From Bacteroidales bacterium (lineage in GTDB: Bacteria; Bacteroidota; Bacteroidia; Bacteroidales; Marinilabiliaceae), in the NCBI GenBank assembly GCA_017539645.1, contig JAFYCM010000013.1, positions 1 to 64,000 of the forward strand: DNA of 64,000 bases, given 5' to 3'. A program made the position numbers and the translations under genes. Each line of letters begins with the position of its first letter. Position 1 is the stretch's first letter. This document shows, in pieces, positions 27,056 to 34,606 of this stretch. Below the pieces are notes generated by a model that worked only from the letters and a program-made list of their open reading frames with translations, did no database searches and had not been told where the DNA came from.

Positions 27056-27619
27056 TTAATGGTTTATGAAATTACTAAGCATGATTTTACCTTCTGGGGT
27101 CAGCACCGATTCGGGGTGAAACTGAATGCCGCGAATGTCGAGCGACGTGTGGCGCAGCGCCATAATATTGCCATCGGGACTGACGGCGGTAACCTCAAGG
27201 CACGCGGGCAAATTCGCCTTGTCGACAACCCACGAGTGGTAACGCCCAACCTGAATTTCGCGCGGCAGAGTGCTGAATATGTAGTCATCTACAACGATTT
27301 GCGCGGGCGTCTGCACACCGTGATAAACATCGGATAGATTCGTGAGCTTTGCGCCAAAGTATTCGCCAATCGCCTGATGTCCAAGACAAACGCCCAGAAT
27401 AGGTTTCTTGTCTTTATACGTATCTATGACCTTCAGCAGCAGTCCAGCCTCCGACGGAATGCCAGGACCTGGCGAGAGTACAATTTTGTCGAATTTCTCG
27501 AGGTCGGGAAGTTCAAATTGGTCGTTGCGCACAACGGTAACATCGGCGCCAAGTTCTTTCAGCAAGTGCGAAAGATTATATGTAAACGAGTCGTAATTAT
27601 CTACTATTACAAGTTTCAT
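27056..27619 (-). CDS. trpG: Anthranilate synthase component II (glutamine amidotransferase)
   Basis: TrpG releases ammonia from glutamine and channels it to TrpE. The 187-residue class I amidotransferase has VLSPGPGIPSEAG (oxyanion loop), LGVCLGHQAIGEYFG with the catalytic Cys, and the His-Glu pair in IQFHPESVLTPEG. The similar PabA subunit of folate synthesis has the same fold, and in many bacteria one protein serves both enzymes. The position directly after trpE supports TrpG. Confidence 0.96.
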   Translation of the reverse strand: MKLVIVDNYDSFTYNLSHLLKELGADVTVVRNDQFELPDLEKFDKIVLSPGPGIPSEAGLLLKVIDTYKDKKPILGVCLGHQAIGEYFGAKLTNLSDVYHGVQTPAQIVVDDYIFSTLPREIQVGRYHSWVVDKANLPACLEVTAVSPDGNIMALRHTSLDIRGIQFHPESVLTPEGKIMLSNFINH

Positions 27620-27647
27620 AATACTGTAAATATCAACGTGTTATATA

Positions 27648-29054
27648 TTACATCTTCTCGGCCATAAATATTGCCTTGCGCAGTACACCGAGTTTGTTGT
27701 TCACCTCTTGGAGTTCGTAGTCTTCGTTGCTCTTAGCCACTATGCCGCCTCCCGCCTGAAACCACAATTCGTTGTTTCTGCTTACGAACGTACGTATGGT
27801 AATAGCCTGATTTAGTGAGCCGTCGAAGCCAATCATACCTATGCAGCCGCCATATGCGCCACGGTTGTGAGGCTCAATCTCCGAAATCAGCTGCATGGCG
27901 CGAACTTTTGGCGCACCAGAGAGTGTTCCTGCTGGAAACGTGTCGATGAGCGTCTTTATTGGGTCGGCATTCTCGTCGAGTTGCCCACTCACGCGGCTCA
28001 CAAGGTGAATGACGTGGCTGTAGTATTGCATATCTTTATAGAAATCTACCTTCACACCGTGGCAGTTGCGACTAAGGTCGTTGCGAGCAAGGTCGACAAG
28101 CATGACGTGTTCGGCGTTCTCCTTGGGGTCGTTGCGTAGGTATTGAGCATTCTTGGCGTCCTGCTCGGGGTCGCCGGTGCGCTTGGTTGTTCCAGCAATC
28201 GGGTCGATGTATGCCTTGCGCTCGCGGCCATCTATGCGGCAGTGTGTCTCGGGCGATGAGCCGAAGATGCGGAAGCCGCCCATATCGAAATAGAATAGGT
28301 ATGGCGACGGGTTGATGCTACGCAGAGCGCGGTAGAGCTTGAAGTCGTCGCCCTCGAAGTGCTGCACAAAGCGGCGCGAAAGCACAATCTGGAAGACGTC
28401 GCCACGCAAGCAGTGCGCTATGCCTTTGCGTATGTTGGCTTTGTGTTGCTCGTCGGTCAGCGGACTTGTGGTATCGCCCACGGGGTGGAAGTCGTATGCA
28501 GGAATATTGCTGCGATTCATAAGCTTCTCTATGGAGTCAATCTCGCTCGTTTCGCCTTCGCCAATCAGATTTATAATCTGCATCTGGTTTTTGAAGTGGT
28601 CGAATGCCACTATCGATTTGAAGAGTACGTACAAAACGTCGGGAGCATCGTTGCGCTCTTGCGTCTCGTCCTTCACCGCGATGTTTTCGAAGTAGCGCAC
28701 GGCGTTGAACGAAGTGTAGCCAAACAGTCCGCAGTGCTCGCCATTGCCCTCAATATCAAACGAATGGAGGAACTCGTTTATAGCATCGTCGGTGCCATAA
28801 GTATTTGAGATTTCGTGCGTAACGGTCTTGTTATCAGGAAAATCGAGAATTGCTTTGCCGTGCGAGATTGCCACTTGCGCAATTGGGTGAATGCCTATGT
28901 ACGAACGCGAATTTTCGCCGCTATGATAGTCCGAACTCTCCATCAGCGCGCTGCATGTGTATTGGTCGCGCAGTCGCATATATATACTTACGGGCGTATA
29001 CAAGTCGCCAAGTATCGATTTTGCTTCGGTTTTGTATTTATATTTCATATTCAT
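27648..29054 (-). CDS. trpE: Anthranilate synthase component I
   Basis: TrpE turns chorismate and ammonia into anthranilate, the committed step. In the 468-residue protein, ALMESSDYHSGENSRSYIG near residue 37 matches the LLES-type motif that binds tryptophan for feedback inhibition. The catalytic domain shows IVLSRRF, SPYLFYFDM, GSSPETH, PIAGTTKRTGDPEQD and DLARNDLSRN. First structural gene of the operon, it starts 100 bp after the trpL stop and 27 bp after the attenuator T-run. It is therefore controlled twice: by attenuation and by product inhibition. Confidence 0.96.
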   Translation of the reverse strand: MNMKYKYKTEAKSILGDLYTPVSIYMRLRDQYTCSALMESSDYHSGENSRSYIGIHPIAQVAISHGKAILDFPDNKTVTHEISNTYGTDDAINEFLHSFDIEGNGEHCGLFGYTSFNAVRYFENIAVKDETQERNDAPDVLYVLFKSIVAFDHFKNQMQIINLIGEGETSEIDSIEKLMNRSNIPAYDFHPVGDTTSPLTDEQHKANIRKGIAHCLRGDVFQIVLSRRFVQHFEGDDFKLYRALRSINPSPYLFYFDMGGFRIFGSSPETHCRIDGRERKAYIDPIAGTTKRTGDPEQDAKNAQYLRNDPKENAEHVMLVDLARNDLSRNCHGVKVDFYKDMQYYSHVIHLVSRVSGQLDENADPIKTLIDTFPAGTLSGAPKVRAMQLISEIEPHNRGAYGGCIGMIGFDGSLNQAITIRTFVSRNNELWFQAGGGIVAKSNEDYELQEVNNKLGVLRKAIFMAEKM

Positions 29055-29080
29055 TGTTATGTATTAATCGATGTTTATGC

Positions 29081-29118
29081 TAAAAAAGAAAGCCCTACCA
29101 AGCAATCTCGGTAGGGCT
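29081..29118 (-). terminator. trp attenuator (intrinsic terminator in the trpE leader)
   Basis: On the minus strand AGCCCTACC (29118-29110) pairs perfectly with GGTAGGGCT (29099-29091) around a 10-base loop. The stem is followed by a T-rich run (TTCTTTTTTA, 29090-29081). It lies between the leader peptide and trpE, so it would stop transcription before the structural genes. Its 5' arm and loop contain CCGAGATTG (29111-29103), which can instead pair with CAATCTCGG (29169-29161) inside the leader peptide gene. Terminator and antiterminator are therefore mutually exclusive. Confidence 0.9.
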
Positions 29119-29154
29119 CTGTATTTTACTGAACAATGGGAATGTCAATAAACC

Positions 29155-29214
29155 TCATCTCCGAGATTGGAAATAAGACTTACGCCACCACCATATTTTG
29201 TTCATTGATGTCAT
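29155..29214 (-). CDS. trpL: trp operon leader peptide with three consecutive Trp codons
   Basis: A 19-codon reading frame, MTSMNKIWWWRKSYFQSRR, with TGG TGG TGG at 29193-29185. A second ATG at 29205 would give 16 residues. It is preceded by an A-rich stretch, usual at Bacteroidota starts, and by a promoter-like element at 29240-29247. A ribosome stalled at the Trp codons leaves the antiterminator strand 29169-29161 free. A ribosome that reaches the stop at 29155 covers it and lets the attenuator form. This is the classical enterobacterial logic; the peptide itself probably has no function. Confidence 0.88.
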   Translation of the reverse strand: MTSMNKIWWWRKSYFQSRR

Positions 29215-29239
29215 TCTTGTTTTTCTTTTTTTGATGCCG

Positions 29240-29247
29240 CAAATATC
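29240..29247 (-). promoter_or_regulatory. Probable trp operon -7 promoter element
   Basis: GATATTTG on the minus strand matches TAnnTTTG except for the first base. A GTTG at 29271-29268, 20 bases upstream, fits the -33 TTTG element. The predicted start near 29233 lies about 20 nt before the leader ATG at 29214. Confidence 0.55.
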
Positions 29248-29317
29248 AGTTAATTTATTTTAACATGCAACGCTTTTTAGTTATTTACGTGTTATGCGTA
29301 ACAAACATACCGAGTTA

Positions 29318-29836
29318 TTACTCTGAGGCTTGCTTCATGCCCTCGAAGAATTTTTGCTGTAGCTGTTTGGCTACGATGTTGTTTGGATTCAAGCGAATGG
29401 CTTTCTCGAAGTTTTGCATCACATCGAGGTAGTAGAGCCTTCCGTTTTGAGCCGGATTTTGCACAATGCGCACCATGTATAGGTATCCGCGTAATGTGCA
29501 AAGGTCCGATTGGTCCGCGGTCATACTCTCCATTTTGTTGATGGTTTGTTCAGCATCGGCGAGCAGCGCCTCTGTGGGTTCGGCTGCGGGATTCATAATC
29601 GCGAAATTCAGACTTTGCAGCGCCATTTGATATTTGGGCTGAATGCTGTCGGGAAACATTGCGTCGACGCGCTTGAGTTCAGCCACACAGTTGAGAAAAT
29701 TCTCGGGTGACGGCTGCTGCAATTTGCTAAGCGATTGTCCGATAAGAGCTTGCATCTGAGGCTGTTGCGCACTGATGCTAATTGCACACATTGCGAAGAA
29801 GGCAATGAAGACGAGTTTAGAAATTTGAGATGTCAT
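29318..29836 (-). CDS. Secreted TPR-like protein of unknown function
   Basis: A 172-residue protein starting with a Sec signal peptide (KLVFIAFFAMCAISISAQ, cleavage near residue 23). The mature part is helical and alanine/glutamine-rich, with a possible single tetratricopeptide unit near the end (YLDVMQNFEKAIRLNPNNIVAKQLQQKF). It overlaps the 3' end of the TonB-dependent receptor gene by 20 bp, so it is translationally coupled to it. This suggests a periplasmic accessory protein for that receptor, but no family was recognised. Confidence 0.65.
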   Translation of the reverse strand: MTSQISKLVFIAFFAMCAISISAQQPQMQALIGQSLSKLQQPSPENFLNCVAELKRVDAMFPDSIQPKYQMALQSLNFAIMNPAAEPTEALLADAEQTINKMESMTADQSDLCTLRGYLYMVRIVQNPAQNGRLYYLDVMQNFEKAIRLNPNNIVAKQLQQKFFEGMKQASE

Positions 29837-31868
29837 AAGCTTTATTATTTATGAGTGAAACAAATATTCCTATGTAGAAAAAACGGTCGCGAGTGGAAGT
29901 AACAGACGCATTACCAGTATCGTAGCCATAGATATTTGTACGGCCAAGGATGTTGCTAATAGACGAATAGACGATAATCTTAGGATTTACGAGCATGGTG
30001 ATATTGGCATCGAGGCTGTTGTAGTTCGGCGTAGTTCTCGTAGCCGTTTGACGTCCTGTAGCAAACGAGTCGGCCAAGCCGAAGATTATTTTGCCCAAGC
30101 TATATTTTGCTGTCATACGTACGTTGTGCCGAGACGCGTAACTTGGCGTGCGAGGTGCATCGTAGTCGAGGTAGAGGCGCTTGGATTGGTTGAACGAGTA
30201 GGATAGCGTGGTGATGAGGTTCTCCGTCAAAGAATGGTTTTCGGCAAAAAAGTCGATGCCGTGGCTCGTTCCGTAGCCATTGTTTTCATACGTATTATCA
30301 ACAAGGAGTGGCAGTCGGCTATATTTTTTATAGTATGGCTCGATGCGTAAAAGAGTTTTGTTATGGCTGTATTGTAAACTAATAATTGCGTGATTAGCAG
30401 TGTTTTGCGATAATCGATAATCGCTTTGGGCTATGTAGTCGTCGGCGGCAGTTTGACTATATCTGCCAATCATAGCCGAAATTTGGAACTGCTTGCTATG
30501 TACGAAACTAAGCGTCGTGCGAGGCATCAGCAACCAACGATGGTCGTAGCTTGTGTTCTCGGCGCGTGTGGCAAGTGTCAAGAACAACTTTGGCGCAATG
30601 CGTATTTGAGCATCAATATGAGCTGCCGTTAGGTTGTATTGGAGCTCGTAACAACTTTGGCCATAGCGTTTTGTGCTATTTCGTATATACTCTTCTGCGC
30701 CAACAGACATCTTCAGTGCGGGAGAAAACAACTTACGAAGTTCTGCCTTTATATGTATTTCGTTGCGTCGATTGTGATAGTGGTCACCAGCGGTCAATGC
30801 ATCATCAATATTGCTAATAATCGACGAGTTGGCAATGCCCATAAATATGTTGCATCCCTTGCCAATGTTGCTTTTGAACGTAGCATTAGCATAAATATTA
30901 TGCTCGTTGAGTGAGAGAGCTCTCTCGTCGATTTGTTGTCCCACCGTGGTGAAGTCGTAGCCTACGTATGCCTTTGCTACGCTCGTCTGCGACAGTTCGG
31001 CTTTGTATTGCGCTTCGCCCGACAGCTTGCCATAGGGACGAGTCCACGAGCAGCGGTCGGGGAAAATAGCGTTGTAGAGGCCCAAGCTTGTGTAGTCGGC
31101 ATTGAATGAGAGACTGCTATTTTCGAACGACTTTGTGCCGCCTGCATTCCAGTCTACAAGCGATGCACTGACCCCAAGTTTGTCGCTTTCTGCCACATCT
31201 TTTGTCTCCATTGGCAGCACGGCCGAGAGCGCTTGTCCATATTCGCCGTTGTAGCCGCCAAGCGAGAAGTTGATGCCTTTGAATAAAAATGGAGAGAAAC
31301 GACCACGAGAGCCATTATTATTTACGTTAGCCGTGTATGGCTCGAGTACATGCATGCCATTCACAAACGTCTGACATTCATCACTTTCGCCGCCGCGTAC
31401 ATATAACTTATTGTCCTCGCCAACCTTTTGCGTGCCAGGCAACGTCTGTAGCGCAGCCACAATGTCGCCACACGAATTGCCTGCCAGCACCACATCGAGT
31501 GCATCCATAGTTTTGAAGTTGTCGCTCTTGCCAAAACTATAGTTGCTCGCAGCCACCACCACTTCGTCTATCGAGGTGGGGCGTTCGTGCATACGTATAT
31601 TTATATTGCTATGGCTTGTAGCTGTCAGCGTAAAATCTTCATAACCAACAAATGACGCGCGTAGGGCCATTTCGCCAGTTTTGTCTGTATGAAAAGAGAA
31701 GTGTCCGGTGGAATCGGAGAGAGCGCCATCGATAGTTCCTACTATAAATACGTTAGCGCCCACAAGAGGACCGCGATCATCGGTGACTACGCCCGAGATG
31801 AGCGTCTGCGCCGAAATTTTGCATGCGCACATAAGTAGCGCGATTGTATGTATCGTCAAATGTTTCAT
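29817..31868 (-). CDS. TonB-dependent outer-membrane receptor with carboxypeptidase-like domain
   Basis: A 683-residue outer-membrane transporter. After a signal peptide (about residues 1-20) comes a carboxypeptidase-D-like regulatory domain (ISGVVTDDRGPLVGANVFIVGT, about 23-105). The plug domain follows (LQTLPGTQKVGEDNKLYVRGGESDECQTFVNG) and then a beta-barrel ending in aromatic-rich strands. There is no SusD partner beside it, and at 683 residues it is smaller than SusC proteins (about 1000), so a metal-complex or small-nutrient receptor is more likely than a glycan importer. The substrate is unknown. It overlaps the TPR-like gene, and the LytTR regulator lies 113 bp upstream. Confidence 0.88.
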   Translation of the reverse strand: MKHLTIHTIALLMCACKISAQTLISGVVTDDRGPLVGANVFIVGTIDGALSDSTGHFSFHTDKTGEMALRASFVGYEDFTLTATSHSNINIRMHERPTSIDEVVVAASNYSFGKSDNFKTMDALDVVLAGNSCGDIVAALQTLPGTQKVGEDNKLYVRGGESDECQTFVNGMHVLEPYTANVNNNGSRGRFSPFLFKGINFSLGGYNGEYGQALSAVLPMETKDVAESDKLGVSASLVDWNAGGTKSFENSSLSFNADYTSLGLYNAIFPDRCSWTRPYGKLSGEAQYKAELSQTSVAKAYVGYDFTTVGQQIDERALSLNEHNIYANATFKSNIGKGCNIFMGIANSSIISNIDDALTAGDHYHNRRNEIHIKAELRKLFSPALKMSVGAEEYIRNSTKRYGQSCYELQYNLTAAHIDAQIRIAPKLFLTLATRAENTSYDHRWLLMPRTTLSFVHSKQFQISAMIGRYSQTAADDYIAQSDYRLSQNTANHAIISLQYSHNKTLLRIEPYYKKYSRLPLLVDNTYENNGYGTSHGIDFFAENHSLTENLITTLSYSFNQSKRLYLDYDAPRTPSYASRHNVRMTAKYSLGKIIFGLADSFATGRQTATRTTPNYNSLDANITMLVNPKIIVYSSISNILGRTNIYGYDTGNASVTSTRDRFFYIGIFVSLINNKAYDISNF

Positions 31869-31981
31869 GCTGCAAAGACAGACATGAAATTTTGCACTAC
31901 CAAATAGCTATGACATACGACTAAAATGGCTGACGGATAACTATTTCGGCGGACGAAATGCTACGAAATGATGACGAATGA

Positions 31982-32809
31982 CTACGCTATGTATGAGCGA
32001 AGTTTGGGTACGTATGTACGAGAAACTGGCACAACAGTGTGGCAATTTTCAAACGTAAGTTGATAGCCATTCGAATTGCCTTGCGCCGACGAAATGTTGT
32101 TTACGTTCACCGCAAACGAGCGATGACATTGGAATATGTTTTTATACTCTTGCAAATCGTTGAGAGCAGAAGATAGCGTGGTGTGCAGTTCGGCTACTAT
32201 AGCTTGCCCATCTTTAGCATAGCAGACGGCAATATTGTTTTTCTGTGCTTCTATGTATAGCAAGTTGTTTATGGATATTTGCAAGTCGCTACCTCTGACG
32301 TTTGTGTCGTGAATAGTGATAACTATGCCTGACTGTTGCTCCGACGTCTTGTCGATGAGCAGCTCCAATTTGTTGCGCAAATACCGATGATAGTCGACAC
32401 TCACACTTATTGTACTTATAATTATGCCGATTATAAATGTCCAGTACATAAATAATAGGCAGACTTCAAGCGTTATAGCATGAACAAAAATGAGTGAAAA
32501 GACTATGCTATTGCATGCTCCAATAAATAGGATCAGAGAGAGAATCATCAAGAGCTCGTGCCAAACGCGCCAAACAACAACTTTTTGGCAAATCGGCTTT
32601 GACACTAAGTGAAATACTACGCAACAACCAAACGAAACGCCCCCAAAAAGCAGCGCAACTAAGAATTTGTTTCCTGAATACATATTGAAGCCAAATGGCT
32701 GCAGCAGGTATAGTATCAAGAATACAAAAGAACAATAAATGGCATTGTCTTTCAGCCAATTATTGTTCTGTGTTAATGGATATTTACGTAGTAGGACGAA
32801 CAATGTCAA
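31982..32809 (-). CDS. Membrane-anchored LytTR-family transcription regulator
   Basis: A 275-residue protein with four hydrophobic segments in residues 20-150 (IYCSFVFLILYLLQPFGF, KFLVALLFGGVSFGCCVVFHL, LLMILSLILFIGACNSIVFSL, VCLLFMYWTFIIGIIISTIS). A C-terminal LytTR DNA-binding domain follows (about 165-275, with IEAQKNNIAVCYAKDG and FQCHRSFAVNVNNISSAQG). It has no receiver domain, so any signal probably enters through the membrane part. The only usable start is TTG at 32809; a stop codon lies just upstream. It sits 7 bp after ispF and is followed by the TonB receptor gene, a likely target. Confidence 0.85.
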   Translation of the reverse strand: MTLFVLLRKYPLTQNNNWLKDNAIYCSFVFLILYLLQPFGFNMYSGNKFLVALLFGGVSFGCCVVFHLVSKPICQKVVVWRVWHELLMILSLILFIGACNSIVFSLIFVHAITLEVCLLFMYWTFIIGIIISTISVSVDYHRYLRNKLELLIDKTSEQQSGIVITIHDTNVRGSDLQISINNLLYIEAQKNNIAVCYAKDGQAIVAELHTTLSSALNDLQEYKNIFQCHRSFAVNVNNISSAQGNSNGYQLTFENCHTVVPVSRTYVPKLRSYIA

Positions 32810-32816
32810 TCAATCA

Positions 32817-33299
32817 TTATTCTTTCATAATTAGCGCCACTGCATACGCCGACGCTCCGATGCCTTCGCCTTCGAACGAGAGTTTTTCGGTCGTCGTTGC
32901 TTTCACCGACACTCTGTCGTCATCGATGCCGATAGCTTGGGCAATCTCGTGCTGCATCTCCGGAATGAGGTCTTTGAGTTTCGGTTTTTGCATAGCTATG
33001 GTGCTATCGATATTACTTACGCGATAACCCTTTTCTGCGATAATCTCCACGCAGCGGCGCAGAAGTTTTCTGCTATCGATGCCCGCGAAATCGTCACTAT
33101 TATCAGGGAAATGGTAGCCGATGTCGCGCATAGCAGCAGCGCCGAGGATGGCATCGCAAATAGCATGAATCAGTACATCGCCATCCGAATGAGCCACCCA
33201 ACCTTTTTCGTATGGCACTTTCACGCCACCTATGGTCAACGTCAGTCCCTCTTCGAGGCGATGCACGTCGTATCCGTATCCAACTCTAATGTCGAGCAT
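32817..33299 (-). CDS. ispF: 2-C-methyl-D-erythritol 2,4-cyclodiphosphate synthase
   Basis: IspF forms the cyclic diphosphate intermediate of the non-mevalonate isoprenoid pathway, which feeds undecaprenyl phosphate made by UppS elsewhere in this window. The 160-residue protein has RVGYGYDVHRLEEG (zinc ligands Asp and His), AHSDGDVLIHAICDAILGA (third His) and the C-terminal VSVKATTTEKLSFEGEGIGASA. Length is that of the single-domain enzyme, not fused to IspD. It lies 9 bp downstream of porV. Confidence 0.96.
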   Translation of the reverse strand: MLDIRVGYGYDVHRLEEGLTLTIGGVKVPYEKGWVAHSDGDVLIHAICDAILGAAAMRDIGYHFPDNSDDFAGIDSRKLLRRCVEIIAEKGYRVSNIDSTIAMQKPKLKDLIPEMQHEIAQAIGIDDDRVSVKATTTEKLSFEGEGIGASAYAVALIMKE

Positions 33300-33308
33300 A
33301 ATCGTGAT

Positions 33309-34522
33309 TTATCGTCTGCCGTTGTTGTTGCTACCATTGCGAGCAGAAGAACCGCCCATGTTGAATGCCTTGCCGAGGTCGAAGCCAAGTGTGATGCGTA
33401 CGGTGTTGGCAAGAGCGCTGTTGGCATTCGAGTTGCCCACCGAGAATATGTACGATGCAGCAACGTCAATCATTTGGTATTTCAAACCCAAGCCAATGGT
33501 TGCGTATTTCAAGTTGCCTTTGTTTTCGTGGTTATAGTGATAACCACCGCGAGCAAAGAACAAATCGTTGTATGAATACTCTATACCGCCCTGCATATCA
33601 ATCTCTTGGAGCTCTTCTTTTGCGCCGCCAGGAGCATCGTTGAACGAGTGGAATATAGCCGACACAACCGACTTGTCGTAGTATTCATCTCTACGCGAGC
33701 TGGTAGACTCTGCAACACCATCTTCGTTAGTATTACGATAATTAGGTGTAGGCACAAGCAACTTGTTGAAGTCGACAGTCGCGCCAACTTTGTTGTAGCG
33801 GTCAATCTCGTATTCAAAACCAACGCCGAGACGCATATTGGCTGGCAAATACTGATTGGTAGCACCATTATCGTAGGTGATTTTTGTACCTATGTTAGAG
33901 ATGTTGATACCAGCCATAACAGTGGCGTTGTTAGCACCCAAGCGGAGCGGCTTGTTGTAGTAGAACGCGAGGTCGGCAGCGAATGCATTGCCAGCCGAAT
34001 AACCATCGTCGTCTTGCTGAAAACCGAGGTCGGAGTGTATGTAGCGCAAAGCCACAGCGCCCGAGAAGTTGTTCGATATAATATTGAATATGCACCGTCG
34101 ATACAGAACTCATTAGGTTTGTAGGTACCTGTTGTGTTGCCGTCTTCGTCAGTAAAGATGAGGTCGCCAAGCGAGAAGTAGCGAATAGAGGCACTTATAG
34201 TTTGACGTTTGTCGAAACGATAATAACCAGCCATATAGAAGAGGTTTATGTCGTTGACGAGTTTGCGCAACCACGGCGTAACTGAAAGAGAGACGCCGCT
34301 GCGGCTATCCATAAATGCATATTTAGCTGGGTTCCAATATTGAGAGTTTACATCGGGCGAAGTAGCTACACCAGCGTCACCCATTGATGTTCCTCTTGCC
34401 TCGGGGGCAATATTTAGCATCTGTACGCTCGAGGGAATTGGGTTGTAGTCGTTTTGTGCTGAGGTTGTTATGCTTATTATAGCCATTGAGGCTAAAAGAC
34501 ATAGATTCTTTACATTTCTCAT
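33309..34522 (-). pseudogene. porV: Type IX secretion outer-membrane protein PorV, split by a one-base frameshift
   Basis: PorV (LptO) is a 14-strand barrel that shuttles T9SS cargo to the PorU sortase. The first frame runs from ATG 34522 (signal peptide, then PEARGTSMGDAGVATSPDVNSQYWNPAKYAF, the family signature) to about 34085 (FCIDGAYS). The rest of the protein (ISNNFSGAVALRYIHSDLGF onward to 33309) continues in another frame. Adding one base near 34081-34088 would restore a single product of about 403 residues. No homopolymer marks the spot. Both halves look intact and conserved, so a sequencing or assembly error is as likely as a real mutation. It follows porU by 84 bp, the normal partner arrangement. 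Confidence 0.88.
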
Positions 34523-34606
34523 TTTTTATATATGTTCTTCCTTTGATTACTGATAGTTAATATTATGTCGTCAAACGTATAAACGAGTCTTTTTGACTTT
34601 TATTGT

